DNA of 55,483 bases from NCBI RefSeq assembly GCF_039414295.1, contig NZ_JBCITM010000023.1, positions 1-55,483 on the forward strand, given 5' to 3'. Shown here one piece after another: positions 33,565 to 42,362 of this stretch (position 1 is its first letter; the number at the start of each line of letters is the position of its first letter). The notes under the pieces were generated by a model that ran no database searches, was not told where the DNA came from, and was given only the letters and a program-made list of their open reading frames with translations. This DNA is from Anoxynatronum sibiricum. Lineage in GTDB: Bacteria; Bacillota; Clostridia; Peptostreptococcales; Tindalliaceae. The translations under genes were made by a program, and so were the position numbers.

Positions 33565-34908
33565 ATGGCAGATAAATCCCCTAAACTCTATGAAAGCAGA
33601 TGGGTCAGTGCTTTCCTGATGACTGCTCTTTCTGTGGCGGTTCTGGTGGGAATACATACGCTTACCACTGACAGTGGACCCAAAGAACCCACCTCACCTG
33701 TTTCCATTGCACCCACAGATAGCAGCAGCTGCATCGCGTGCCATACAGATGCTGCGGTCATCGAAGCCATGGCGGTCATGGCAGAGGACGGCGGCCATGG
33801 CGGCGAAGGCGGCTGAGGTGTTGCCGGCCCTCAGTTGACGGCCACAGACATGTTTCTGGTATCCACAGATTTTACAACCTCCACCCACGGCGAACTGGGA
33901 TGTATCACCTGCCACGGTGGTGATAATGTGATGGACAAGGATGCTGCTCATGCTGGCATGCAGCCTTATCCTTCCCGTGATCTGCAGGGAATCTGTTATC
34001 AGTGTCACGCCGGCGTGACCGATACCTTTGCCGATTCCATCCACTACAACCTACACGGCATGCAAAACGGTCTCATGGCATTCTCCCATGACAGCCTTCT
34101 TTCAGATTCGCCCCATCACGATGAAATTTTTGATAAGAACTGCATCGCCTGCCATGCAACTTGTGGCGACTGTCATGTGAGCCGACCCAAGGTTTTCACC
34201 GGCGGCCTCATCGATCAGCACAATTTCTTTGGAACCCCTCCCATGGATCAAACCTGCTTCGGATGTCACGGTGCCCGAAATGCCGGCGAGTTCATGGGGA
34301 CAGTTGGTTTTCGGGGAGATGTTCACTTTGAAATGGGGATGACTTGCATGGACTGCCATCCCGTCAACAACTTCCATGGTACCGGAGAAGTGAATGACAG
34401 CATGTGGACGAAGGCTGAACTCCCCAGCTGTTATGACTGCCATGATGATCAGCGACCCGGGCAATCTGAACTACAGGTTCATAACATTCACGGTGATTCT
34501 CTGTCATGCCAGGTTTGCCATGCTCAGGCCAATAACAACTGCTTTGAATGTCACGTTGAATACAACGAAGACCAGACCGGACTGGGAAGCACCTCAACGG
34601 TTCGTCTGATGTTCCGTATTGGCAAAAATCCCATTCAGTCAGAAATGCGCCCCTATGAGTATGTGACCTTGCGTCATATCCCCACTTATGTGGATTCATT
34701 TGAAGTCGTGGGCCCTGACCTGCTTCCCAATTATGATGACATCAGCAACTGGAAATATTCCCCCACTCACAACATTCAGCGCATCACTTTCCAGAATGAA
34801 TCGTGTGATGCATGCCACGGCAACGAAAAGATTTTCCTGCAGGAAGAAGATTTGCTGGAATCTGACAGCAAGGCAAATTGGAACCTGATTCCAGTCGTTC
34901 CTCAATAG
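33565..34908 (+). CDS. Undecahaem c-type cytochrome with selenocysteine (in-frame UGA)
   Basis: ATG 33565 (site GGAGGTGA) opens a frame that meets TGA at 33814-33816 (residue 84) and then continues in the same frame to 34908, 447 residues in all. Before the UGA lie an N-terminal signal anchor (about 14-33) and haem 1 (CIACH, 56-60); after it come ten more CXXCH sites: CITCH, CYQCH, CIACH, CGDCH, CFGCH, CMDCH, CYDCH, CQVCH, CFECH, CDACH. The UGA lies in a glycine-rich loop (GGHGGEGGUGVAG) between haems 1 and 2. A broken gene would not be expected to keep a functional haem site on each side of the stop, so Sec is the simplest reading. A hairpin follows two bases after the UGA. resB and ccsA follow downstream. 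The family of metal, sulfur or selenium oxyanion reductases is a guess. Confidence 0.78.
33819..33846 (+). promoter_or_regulatory. Candidate bacterial SECIS element of the cytochrome gene
   Basis: Two bases after the UGA, TGTTGCCG (33819-33826) pairs with CGGCCACA (33839-33846) with one internal U/C mismatch, around a 12-nt loop. Architecture (seven pairs, one U/C mismatch, directly 3' of the UGA) resembles that at the MerT-like gene. Drawn by hand. Confidence 0.4.
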
Positions 34909-35018
34909 ATAATCATGTCGTCAATTCCGTTAAAACGTTTATGAATCACCTGAAAAAGGGAGAGCTATCTCCCTTTTTCATCGCATTAAAGATGCTTATG
35001 GACTGAAGGAGGCCTCCC

Positions 35019-36290
35019 ATGACTTTCAATCGTATCAAACGCTGGTTGTTCAGCCTGCGATTTGGCATTTTTCTCTTTTTATTAATGGCCATCTATGTCA
35101 CCTTCGGCACCTTATTGCCCCAAGACCTTTCACCTGGCCATTACCTGGATAGCTACCGTCTTGGAAGTCTCATTATTGCTCTGGGATTCCATCAGACCTA
35201 CAGTTCCTGGATTTTTAGAGTGATTATGGTGATGTTCTTAGTCAATCTGACGGGATGTACCATGAAAATGATTCCGTCACAACAGCGACGCTATCGACAG
35301 GATTATTTCCCATCACCCAAACCGGATGCAGAGAACCTGTGGCGAGACGACATTACTTCTGATGAGTTGCTGGACCTGCTTCGTCGCAAGAAGTATCACA
35401 TCTCCGAAATGCTGCATGAACCAGGAACTTACCATGCCACTCGCAACCGTTGGGGTGTTTTTGCCTCCACCATCACCCACGCAGGCATCATCACCATTAT
35501 TCTGGGCAGTTTTATCGGTAACTATTTTGCTCAGGAAGGATTTTTCAACTTGATGCCTGGAGAAACTGCCACTTTTCATCAGGAAGGTTTTTCAGTTCAG
35601 CTTCAGGACTTTTATATGTCCTTCAGAGAAGACGGCTCAACCGAGCAATATTATAGCGATCTGTTAATACTGGAAAATGACGCTCCTGTCGGTTCAGAAA
35701 CCATCTGGGTCAACCGTCCCCTGCGTCACCGGGGCATGATGCTCTATCAAAGCAGTTTTGGCTGGGCCAGTCGTCTGCAGATTAAAGAAATCGAAACCAA
35801 TGAGGTGGTCTTCAATCAGTTCCTGCGCAATGACGAAACCACTTTTTTTCAACCCGCACATCTAACGGTACATCTTTTTGGATATTTCCCGGAGTTTCAG
35901 CTGGGTCATCAGGGAATGCCTGTCACCTTGTCCCAAGAAGAGCGCAATCCTCATTATGCCGTGATCCTCTATCATTTTGGTGAGTTTGTTGACTCTTTTA
36001 TCATGAATCCCTCTCAGCGATTTACCTACCAGGGTTATGAAATTGGTTTTGCAGAAAGCGTCTTATACACCGGTATTATTTATCGAAAAGACTTTGGTTA
36101 CTATGCAGTGCTGGCCGGCTGTTTGCTGCTGATGGCGGGTCTTCTGATGGCTTTTTATTTCTATCCTAAGTACATCCTTGTTCGCCAGGGAGAACTTTAC
36201 GCCATTTCCCGACAAAATGCCTGGGGCTTTTCCATGTGGTTAAAGCGAATCCTCCAACAACTGAAAGAGAAAGAAGGAGACCGTTCATGA
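35019..36290 (+). CDS. resB: Cytochrome c biogenesis protein ResB
   Basis: One half of the system II haem-export/ligation complex with CcsA. The 423-residue protein has N-terminal helices (LRFGIFLFLLMAIYVTFGTL), a conserved PQDL-type loop, further helices at about 65-85 and 145-165, a large extracytoplasmic domain (about 170-370) and a C-terminal helix (YYAVLAGCLLLMAGLLMAFY). It starts after AAGGAGG and ends overlapping ccsA by 4 bp. It follows the Sec-cytochrome gene after 110 bp, an arrangement expected if its main job is to mature that cytochrome. Confidence 0.88.
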   Translation: MTFNRIKRWLFSLRFGIFLFLLMAIYVTFGTLLPQDLSPGHYLDSYRLGSLIIALGFHQTYSSWIFRVIMVMFLVNLTGCTMKMIPSQQRRYRQDYFPSPKPDAENLWRDDITSDELLDLLRRKKYHISEMLHEPGTYHATRNRWGVFASTITHAGIITIILGSFIGNYFAQEGFFNLMPGETATFHQEGFSVQLQDFYMSFREDGSTEQYYSDLLILENDAPVGSETIWVNRPLRHRGMMLYQSSFGWASRLQIKEIETNEVVFNQFLRNDETTFFQPAHLTVHLFGYFPEFQLGHQGMPVTLSQEERNPHYAVILYHFGEFVDSFIMNPSQRFTYQGYEIGFAESVLYTGIIYRKDFGYYAVLAGCLLLMAGLLMAFYFYPKYILVRQGELYAISRQNAWGFSMWLKRILQQLKEKEGDRS

Positions 36291-37105
36291 ATTTAATCGC
36301 TGTTGAAGAAATGTTGTTTACCATCGCCTTTGTGTTGTACATTGCTGCTTCTCTCAGTTTTTTTGCTTTTCTGGCATCTTCCAAAGCCCGGGCCGGCCAA
36401 ATGGGTGTTTATGCTGCTCTTGCAGGATTTTTTATTCATACACTGGCCATGGGTGCCCGCATTCTTGAATCTGGCCGTCTGCCTTTCAGCAACCAGTATG
36501 AGTTCGCCAACAGCTTTACCTGGGGCATTGTTCTCTGTTATTTGGCGATTCATTTCTACTATCGCTTTACCGCAGTGGGTGCCTTTGTCATGCCTTTGGC
36601 ATTTCTGATGATGGGATATGCCTCTTTGCTGCCCCGTCATGTGCGTCCTCTGATGCCGGCATTGCAGAGCCGCTGGCTCACCGTCCACGTTGGTACCGCT
36701 GTGCTGTCTTATGGTGCTTTTGCTGTGGCCGCAGGTTTGTCTCTCATCTATCTCATTTCAGGACGCAAGGAAGGTGCTCATAAGAAGCGCCTGCTCCCTG
36801 ATCTGGATGCCTGCGATTTTCTAAGCTACCGGATTATCGCTTTCGGGTATCTGATGCTTACACTGGTCATTGTCACTGGAGCCATCTGGGCCCGCAGTGC
36901 CTGGTCTCGTTACTGGGGGTGGGATCCTAAGGAAACCTGGTCCCTCATTACCTGGATCATCTATTCTGCCTATCTTCATCTGCGGTTTAACCGGGGGTGG
37001 AAAGGAAAACCAGCAGCCTGGTTTTCTGTCATTGGTTTCATTGCCGTTATTTTTACTTTTATTGGGGTGAATACGCTTTTACCTGGAATTCACAGCTACC
37101 GCTGA
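36287..37105 (+). CDS. ccsA: Cytochrome c biogenesis protein CcsA/ResC
   Basis: Haem-handling partner of ResB. The 272-residue membrane protein has about eight helices and the tryptophan-rich WWD-type motif SAWSRYWGWDPKETWSLITW near residue 205, plus conserved His regions (HTLAMGARI; LTVHVGTAVLSYGAF). The start at 36287 overlaps the resB stop (ATGA), so the two are translationally coupled. With resB, and with ccdA/resA at 15-16 kb, the system II set in the window is complete. Confidence 0.9.
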   Translation: MNLIAVEEMLFTIAFVLYIAASLSFFAFLASSKARAGQMGVYAALAGFFIHTLAMGARILESGRLPFSNQYEFANSFTWGIVLCYLAIHFYYRFTAVGAFVMPLAFLMMGYASLLPRHVRPLMPALQSRWLTVHVGTAVLSYGAFAVAAGLSLIYLISGRKEGAHKKRLLPDLDACDFLSYRIIAFGYLMLTLVIVTGAIWARSAWSRYWGWDPKETWSLITWIIYSAYLHLRFNRGWKGKPAAWFSVIGFIAVIFTFIGVNTLLPGIHSYR

Positions 37106-37127
37106 AGAAACATTTTACTGTCACCGA

Positions 37128-37169
37128 AACGAACCCCCCGGCTTCCAAATGGATGCCGGAGGGTTCGTT
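37128..37169. terminator. Bidirectional terminator between ccsA and the FMN-binding gene
   Basis: AACGAACC...GGTTCGTT arms with GGC/GCC inner pairs around a short loop. It ends the Sec-cytochrome-resB-ccsA operon and the convergent FMN-binding protein gene. Confidence 0.8.
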
Positions 37170-37183
37170 AGCTTTTATAATGG

Positions 37184-37558
37184 TTATTCAACTTTGGAAA
37201 GAGCATCTTTAATGGCTTCCAGAAGTCCTTCACTGGAACCGGTGGCACCGGAGACCGCATCCACATCGGTGGACTGGTTTTCCAGAACGGCTTCGATAAC
37301 AGCATCAAAGGCGCCGTCAGACAAGCCCGGGGTGTCTGCTGATTCAACCACCTCAATGGACTGAATAACCCCGTCAAGAACAGTCACCTCAACAACCACA
37401 TCGTCTGCATATCCCTGTCCTGTGCCTGTTACTGTCTGGGGGGTTGCTGCAGGTGCCTCTTCTGTCGCTCCCGATCCACCACAGGCAGTCAATACTCCCA
37501 TGGTAAGCACTGCAACCATCATCAATATCAGTACACCTTTCATTTGCTTCTTAAGCAT
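37184..37558 (-). CDS. FMN-binding domain lipoprotein
   Basis: Small extracytoplasmic electron carrier with covalently bound FMN. The 124-residue protein has a lipoprotein signal (lipobox LTAC, about residue 26), a short linker, then an FMN_bind domain (GYADDVVVEVTVLDGVIQSI) with the flavinylation motif SGATGSS whose Thr is modified by ApbE. Start 37558 has GGAGG six bases upstream; 37561 is an alternative. An ApbE is encoded at 53.5 kb. The gene is convergent with the cytochrome operon, so it may be a redox partner. Confidence 0.85.
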   Translation of the reverse strand: MLKKQMKGVLILMMVAVLTMGVLTACGGSGATEEAPAATPQTVTGTGQGYADDVVVEVTVLDGVIQSIEVVESADTPGLSDGAFDAVIEAVLENQSTDVDAVSGATGSSEGLLEAIKDALSKVE

Positions 37559-37824
37559 CATACGCCTCCTTCATATTTAACAACGATCGATTGACCATTC
37601 CGTTAATACCTTCATCATTATACCCACATACATCAATTTAAACAAGTGGTTATTACTGACACGGGACATTTGTGCCACGCCTGTTGCGTATTTTTGTATC
37701 ATCCATCTTCCTTTATCCCTGTTCTTCAATCACTTCTTCACTGACGACTTCATTTTGAAGAAAAACATTCGTTTGGGAGCTTAATAAAAAGTGATATTTA
37801 TCCCTCTATTTCTGTCAATGATTC

Positions 37825-38469
37825 TTACCGTTCTTCATCTTTTCCAGCCCGATGTTTTAACCAAAAAGCTGCGGCTTCTGTTCGATTGGTCACGTTTATT
37901 TTTTTCATGATTTTAGTAATCAGATTGCGCACTGTCTTTTCTGCCAAAAAAAGACTTTCGCCAATTTCTTTATTGGTTTTTCCCTGACTAATCAGGTTCA
38001 AAACCAACTGTTCCCGATCAATCAACTGGGCAATCAGCGGATCTCTGGATGTGGACAACATGGTATTTCCCACCGATGGATCCATCACCATCAGGCTGTT
38101 TAAGACGTTATGAATCGCCTGAATGATAGAGCGTCCATCCACATTTTTCAGCAAGTATCCGTCAGCACCGTTACGCAGGCTTTCCTGAACCATATAATCC
38201 TCTGCAAAAGCTGTCAGAATCAACACTTTTGAACTTGGAACCATTCGCTTGATTTCTCTGACACCTTCAGCGCCATAGCCGTCGGGCAGTTTCATGTCAA
38301 GCAGTATCAGGTCAGGTGTGATCGATGACAACTGCTGGTAGGCTTCAGACAATGATGCTGCCTCTGCGCAGACTTTCAGTTCAGGATCATTGTCAATTAA
38401 TCCTTTGAGCCCCATTCGTACAATGTTATGATCGTCCACCAGCATGATCTGACTGATGTCATTTTTCAT
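37825..38469 (-). CDS. NarL/FixJ-family response regulator
   Basis: A 214-residue transcription factor. The receiver domain (about 5-120) has the acidic pair IMLVDDHNIVRMGLKGLI and phospho-Asp region LILLDMKLPDGYG. The LuxR-type HTH (about 145-205) reads ELVLNLISQGKTNKEIGESL and FLAEKTVRNLITKIMKKINV. It starts 2 bp after the kinase gene, so both are translated together. The upstream 37562-37824 stretch contains nothing I can support. Confidence 0.9.
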   Translation of the reverse strand: MKNDISQIMLVDDHNIVRMGLKGLIDNDPELKVCAEAASLSEAYQQLSSITPDLILLDMKLPDGYGAEGVREIKRMVPSSKVLILTAFAEDYMVQESLRNGADGYLLKNVDGRSIIQAIHNVLNSLMVMDPSVGNTMLSTSRDPLIAQLIDREQLVLNLISQGKTNKEIGESLFLAEKTVRNLITKIMKKINVTNRTEAAAFWLKHRAGKDEER

Positions 38470-38470
38470 C

Positions 38471-39862
38471 TTATCGCTCCTCCCAGGGAACCATGATGGT
38501 TACGCAGGTGTGTAATTGCCGACGTTCAAAATGAATGGTGGCATTCATTTTTTCTGCCCTTTCTTTCATGGATCGTATTCCAAAACCTTGAAGAGAATCA
38601 GATGTTAATGAAATGCCAATGCCATTGTCTTCAATACGAATCACCAGTTCTTCAAGGTTTGAGGTGGCTGTCAGTCGAACATGATCTGCCAAGGCATGCT
38701 TTTGAATATTCAGCAGCGCCTCCTGTACAATATAATACAGCTGTGCATTTTTCTCGGCAGAGAGTTTTCCCAGCACCATCGGCGGGACATGATACTCAAA
38801 ATCCAGTTTTGCCTGAGATTGCATTCGAAAGCGATCTACGAGATGTTGCAGATTTTCCTGAAAGTCTTCCATAACAAGGCTGCTCTCAGAAAAACTCTTC
38901 AGAAACGCCCGGGCTTCTCCAATGGTTGTATTCAACTCATCTTTGAGTACCAACAACCCTTCTTCATAGGTGGTCGGGTCTTTTCCAAGCATATTTTCAA
39001 TATAGATTCCTGCTCCAAAAAGACGTTGGATAATCTGATCATGCACCATTCGAGTGGTTTTCTTTCGTTCCTGCAGCAAGAGCTGTTGTTGCGCATACTC
39101 ATTGAGACGTTCCTGCATTTCCCAGCAGAAAGAATCAAACAGCCGTATGGTCAATATGGTAATGCCGATGGCTGACCCCGCCCGCAACAGCTCAATTGGA
39201 AGCCTTGATGTCATGATCGTGGCTTCCATCACCGAGACATTTTGGTGTAAACCTGTCATTTGTGGCGTCAAGAGCCCCGCTGTGATCCCGTAGACGATGA
39301 ACAGAACGCCGGCAACACTATAGAACCGGGCATAAACCGGCAACTTGAGTAACCGCAGTTGACGCCCACTGAGGTAGTAGGCCACACCCGACAGCAGTGC
39401 CCCAGGGAATCCCATGAAATAGCGGGAGAGGTGGTTGAATAAAGTGATGTGACGGTATGCCTGCACCGGAGCGCCATAGTATCTTCCAAGGTAGAAAAAA
39501 CACCAAAGGGTAAAAATCATCGTTGGAATCCAAATATGCAGGTTTAAATGTTTTAGGCGGTACCGCACCAACAGGGCTATGGCAAAGCTGAGTAAGAATG
39601 CATAGGAAGCACCATTAACAAGGGTTTCGATTAGGTAAAGCCCCGAATCAATTTCCTGATAAACACCCATCACCCGCAACATGATTATCCATTCGGAAAT
39701 ACCATGAAGCACCCCAAAAAAACCCAGCAAGTGAATACATCGCATCAGTGGAAATTCACTGCTATGCCGCAACTTTTGTTGCAATGATGAGGTTCCCAGA
39801 GTAAAAAAGGCCAAGCCATAAAAGAAAAAAAGCCAAATATACGAATGGGAATTGATCAGCAC
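38471..39862 (-). CDS. Sensor histidine kinase, NarX/DesK-like (HisKA_3)
   Basis: Membrane sensor of 463 residues with about seven N-terminal helices (about 5-230) and no large extracytoplasmic domain. The dimerisation region TTRMVHDQIIQRLFGAGI has the phospho-His. The ATPase has NIQKHALADHVRL, IRIEDNGIGISL and GFGIRSMKERAEKMN. Start GTG 39862 is chosen as nine bases from GGAGGA. It pairs with the NarL-type regulator downstream. Signal unknown; closeness to the FMN-binding and cytochrome genes suggests a respiratory or redox input. Confidence 0.85.
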   Translation of the reverse strand: MLINSHSYIWLFFFYGLAFFTLGTSSLQQKLRHSSEFPLMRCIHLLGFFGVLHGISEWIIMLRVMGVYQEIDSGLYLIETLVNGASYAFLLSFAIALLVRYRLKHLNLHIWIPTMIFTLWCFFYLGRYYGAPVQAYRHITLFNHLSRYFMGFPGALLSGVAYYLSGRQLRLLKLPVYARFYSVAGVLFIVYGITAGLLTPQMTGLHQNVSVMEATIMTSRLPIELLRAGSAIGITILTIRLFDSFCWEMQERLNEYAQQQLLLQERKKTTRMVHDQIIQRLFGAGIYIENMLGKDPTTYEEGLLVLKDELNTTIGEARAFLKSFSESSLVMEDFQENLQHLVDRFRMQSQAKLDFEYHVPPMVLGKLSAEKNAQLYYIVQEALLNIQKHALADHVRLTATSNLEELVIRIEDNGIGISLTSDSLQGFGIRSMKERAEKMNATIHFERRQLHTCVTIMVPWEER

Positions 39863-40027
39863 AAACACGTCTCCTCCCAACGGATCGATTCAGTGTGGTC
39901 TTCACCCCTTGATCAAGTCCGGTTTTCAGTCATCTTAACACTTCCACACCATCATTTTAACAGATTTCAGCAAGTTTTTCGATGAATTTCTCTTGCACTT
40001 ACTTCTTTGGCAAAAGCAGACACCGTC

Positions 40028-40987
40028 TCACGGAGCATCAGGTGATTCATTCATCATTTTACGAACCCGCTGTTCATCCCGGTAGAGTATGGGGGCAGAG
40101 GAAAAAAACTGTCCTTCTTCAAAGGCTTTTCTTTCCATATTCATCAACTCATGGGTAATCCGGGTCATATTGCGAGGCGTTTCTGGCGGCTGAACAAATG
40201 CATCGTCACCCAGTGTATGTCTTCGATAATAAACATAGCTTTTCCAAAGACGTTGTTTGATCCGACTCACCTTTGATGGTTGCCTTAGAATCGCCTGTAT
40301 TTGTATTTTAAGTTCTTCTGCATACCCGGGAAAAAAGCCCTTAGGCAGTGCTGCCAGGTCTTTTCCGATCTGCCGTGCGGCTGGCTCGTCCAACTCTTGA
40401 CACAAAAATTTAACTGTGTACCATAAATTATACAGTTCCTGCTTCGATGTCACCTCTTGTCTTCCCACCCAGACAAACGCATGCAATCTTCTGCGCCAAT
40501 CCCACCAACGCAGCGGGCTCTCAAGATCAACAGCGGGGATAAGAAAAAAACCTTCCTCAAGTAGCAATGCCCCCAGAACGCCCGGAGGATGTCCCAGTCT
40601 TTGGTTTTTAAGACTTGTACGGTAAACGCCACAGGTAGGGCTTCCCTCCATAAAAACATACCCGACCGCACCGGCTGATCTCAAAATCTCCAGAGACTGG
40701 AGACACGCCTGTTTGACAGCATCTGTCACATCTTTTCCCCTGCGATTCAACACACGTGCTTTTCCTGCCCATACATCGTGACCATTACCTCCCGACAGTC
40801 GAATGGGATCTCTGGGGACACCCAGGCCAGCCATCACTTCAGGACACACCGGATGCCAGATAAAATCACCCTGCTCCCTGTTCAAAAGCCGGATTCGATC
40901 CCACCCTTTCCGGTTATATCTGTAGGGTGCCCCAAAATTACACCCACTCACTCCCAAAACCACTTTATCCTGCAAAATGAACTTCAT
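40028..40987 (-). CDS. DUF523 (TudS-like) domain protein with C-terminal extension
   Basis: The 319-residue protein has an N-terminal DUF523 domain (about 5-155). Three conserved cysteines (VSGCNFGAPYRYN; VCPEVMAGLGVP; EGSPTCGVY) match those that hold the [4Fe-4S] cluster of TudS-type thiouracil desulfidases. The following region (about 160-315) is helical, rich in Arg/Trp, and of unknown function. Start 40987 follows GGAG at nine bases. A role in tRNA- or nucleobase-sulfur handling is possible; no partner gene is nearby. Confidence 0.75.
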   Translation of the reverse strand: MKFILQDKVVLGVSGCNFGAPYRYNRKGWDRIRLLNREQGDFIWHPVCPEVMAGLGVPRDPIRLSGGNGHDVWAGKARVLNRRGKDVTDAVKQACLQSLEILRSAGAVGYVFMEGSPTCGVYRTSLKNQRLGHPPGVLGALLLEEGFFLIPAVDLESPLRWWDWRRRLHAFVWVGRQEVTSKQELYNLWYTVKFLCQELDEPAARQIGKDLAALPKGFFPGYAEELKIQIQAILRQPSKVSRIKQRLWKSYVYYRRHTLGDDAFVQPPETPRNMTRITHELMNMERKAFEEGQFFSSAPILYRDEQRVRKMMNESPDAP

Positions 40988-41084
40988 GAACATCAGCTCC
41001 ATTTCTGATCATTTATACTTCTACAGATTCCGCTGTCTTCGGCCTTCCTTGAGCTTATACCCATTGCATGGTTTAATATGCAAA

Positions 41085-41107
41085 AAACCCGCCATAGCGG
41101 CAGGTTT
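41085..41107 (-). terminator. Terminator of argB
   Basis: On the minus strand AACCTGCCGC, TAT, GGCGGGTTTTTT; a compact stem followed by six T. It lies about 70 bp past the argB stop. Confidence 0.75.
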
Positions 41108-41175
41108 CAGGCTGTTGCAAAGCAACACAAGCTTTACCCTCATGCGGCAGTTTTTGTGATGTCAGAATAATAATG

Positions 41176-42024
41176 TTACCTGGTTAGCATGGTGCCAATT
41201 CCATCGTTGGTGAAAATTTCAAGCAGTAATGCATGTGGTTTATTGCCATTGATCATGTGAACGCGTTCAACGCCTCCCATAACAGCCTTTCGGCAGTATT
41301 TTATTTTTGGGATCATTCCATTTCGAACAATCCCCCGGGCGATGAGATCGTCGATTTCATCCACATGAATATGCGACAGCAGACTCCCTGGTGATTCTAC
41401 CGATTCCAGCACACCTTCAACATTGGTGATGTACACCAGTTTCTTGGCATTCAATGCCAATGCAATTCGCGAAGCTGCTTCGTCGGCATTAATGTTGTAT
41501 GACTCACCGGAGGTACCAATGCCGACTGGTGCCACCACCGGAACATAATCCAGATTCAACAGCTGATGAATCAGTTCGCCTCTCACTTCTTTCACTTTTC
41601 CCACCATCCCTAGAGCCGGGTCGCGGACTTCAGACACCAGCAGTCTCCCATCTTTTCCGCTGATGCCAGTTGCCAGCACACCCATCTGATTCAGGCGGCC
41701 GACTATTTCTGAGTTGATTTTTCCCAGCAGCGCCATCTCCACCAATGTCATGGTTTCAGCATCAGTCACCCGAAGTCCATTCACATAGACCGGCTCTTTG
41801 CCCATTTTCTCCATGAGAGCGTTGATTTCCGGTCCACCACCATGAACGATCACAGGGTTCATCCCCACATATTTCATCAGCACTATGTCTTCAATGACAG
41901 TCTGTTTTAACTCTTCGTCAATCATGGCATTCCCCCCGTATTTAACGACCACAATTTCATTTCTAAATTGCTTAATATAGGGGATACTCTCCACCAAAAT
42001 GCCGGCTTTTTCACAGGGGTTCAT
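41176..42024 (-). CDS. argB: Acetylglutamate kinase
   Basis: Phosphorylates N-acetylglutamate in arginine synthesis. The 282-residue protein has the amino-acid kinase motifs VVVKYGGNAMID (near residue 25), HGGGPEINALMEKM, and GKDGRLLVSEV, and the C-terminal NGNKPHALLLEIFT. ATG 42024 follows AAGGAG at eight bases. Other arg genes are not adjacent. A perfect 14-bp AT-rich palindrome overlaps the leader and may be an ArgR operator. Confidence 0.94.
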   Translation of the reverse strand: MNPCEKAGILVESIPYIKQFRNEIVVVKYGGNAMIDEELKQTVIEDIVLMKYVGMNPVIVHGGGPEINALMEKMGKEPVYVNGLRVTDAETMTLVEMALLGKINSEIVGRLNQMGVLATGISGKDGRLLVSEVRDPALGMVGKVKEVRGELIHQLLNLDYVPVVAPVGIGTSGESYNINADEAASRIALALNAKKLVYITNVEGVLESVESPGSLLSHIHVDEIDDLIARGIVRNGMIPKIKYCRKAVMGGVERVHMINGNKPHALLLEIFTNDGIGTMLTR

Positions 42025-42040
42025 ATGAACCACTCCTCCT

Positions 42041-42062
42041 TAAATGTATATATATACACTTA
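42041..42062 (-). promoter_or_regulatory. Putative ArgR-type operator upstream of argB
   Basis: TGTATATATATACA (42045-42058) is a perfect palindrome with further matching flanks (41-62 overall), 20 bp before the argB ATG. AT-rich 18-20 bp palindromes upstream of arg genes are typical ArgR sites; the match to a fixed consensus was not computed. Confidence 0.45.
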
Positions 42063-42273
42063 TACTTATAAATAGCCTTATTGTCAAGTTCTTTTTGCTG
42101 TTTGCCCGTTATCTATGACACCTTTATTTCAGTTATCAAAAAATTGATCCTTACTGTCTTTGGCAGACTCCCAGTTGACAGCTTTTCGAAAAAAGCGCAT
42201 TCTGAAAATCAAAACCCGACGCTTTGTGAGCATTTTCTCCGCAGCTTAGTTGCTGTGCCGTTATCTGAACCAT

Positions 42274-42317
42274 AAATAAGCAGACGCCTTCTTTATAAAG
42301 AAAACGTCTGCTTATTT
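42274..42317 (-). terminator. Terminator after the YtxG-like gene
   Basis: AAATAAGCAGACG pairs with CGTCTGCTTATTT, 13 bp, about 46 bp past the YtxG-like stop. Between here and argB (42063-42273) there is no gene I can support. Confidence 0.7.
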
Positions 42318-42362
42318 ATATTTATTCAATTTGTTATGGCATCTGTGCATGATTCACCAGAA

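Noticed and set aside
33565..33816. Treating the first 83 codons before the UGA as a stand-alone short gene or the whole as a pseudogene
   Set aside because: The frame continues for 363 codons after the UGA with ten intact haem sites, and the short part alone would be a haem-bearing fragment without a fold.
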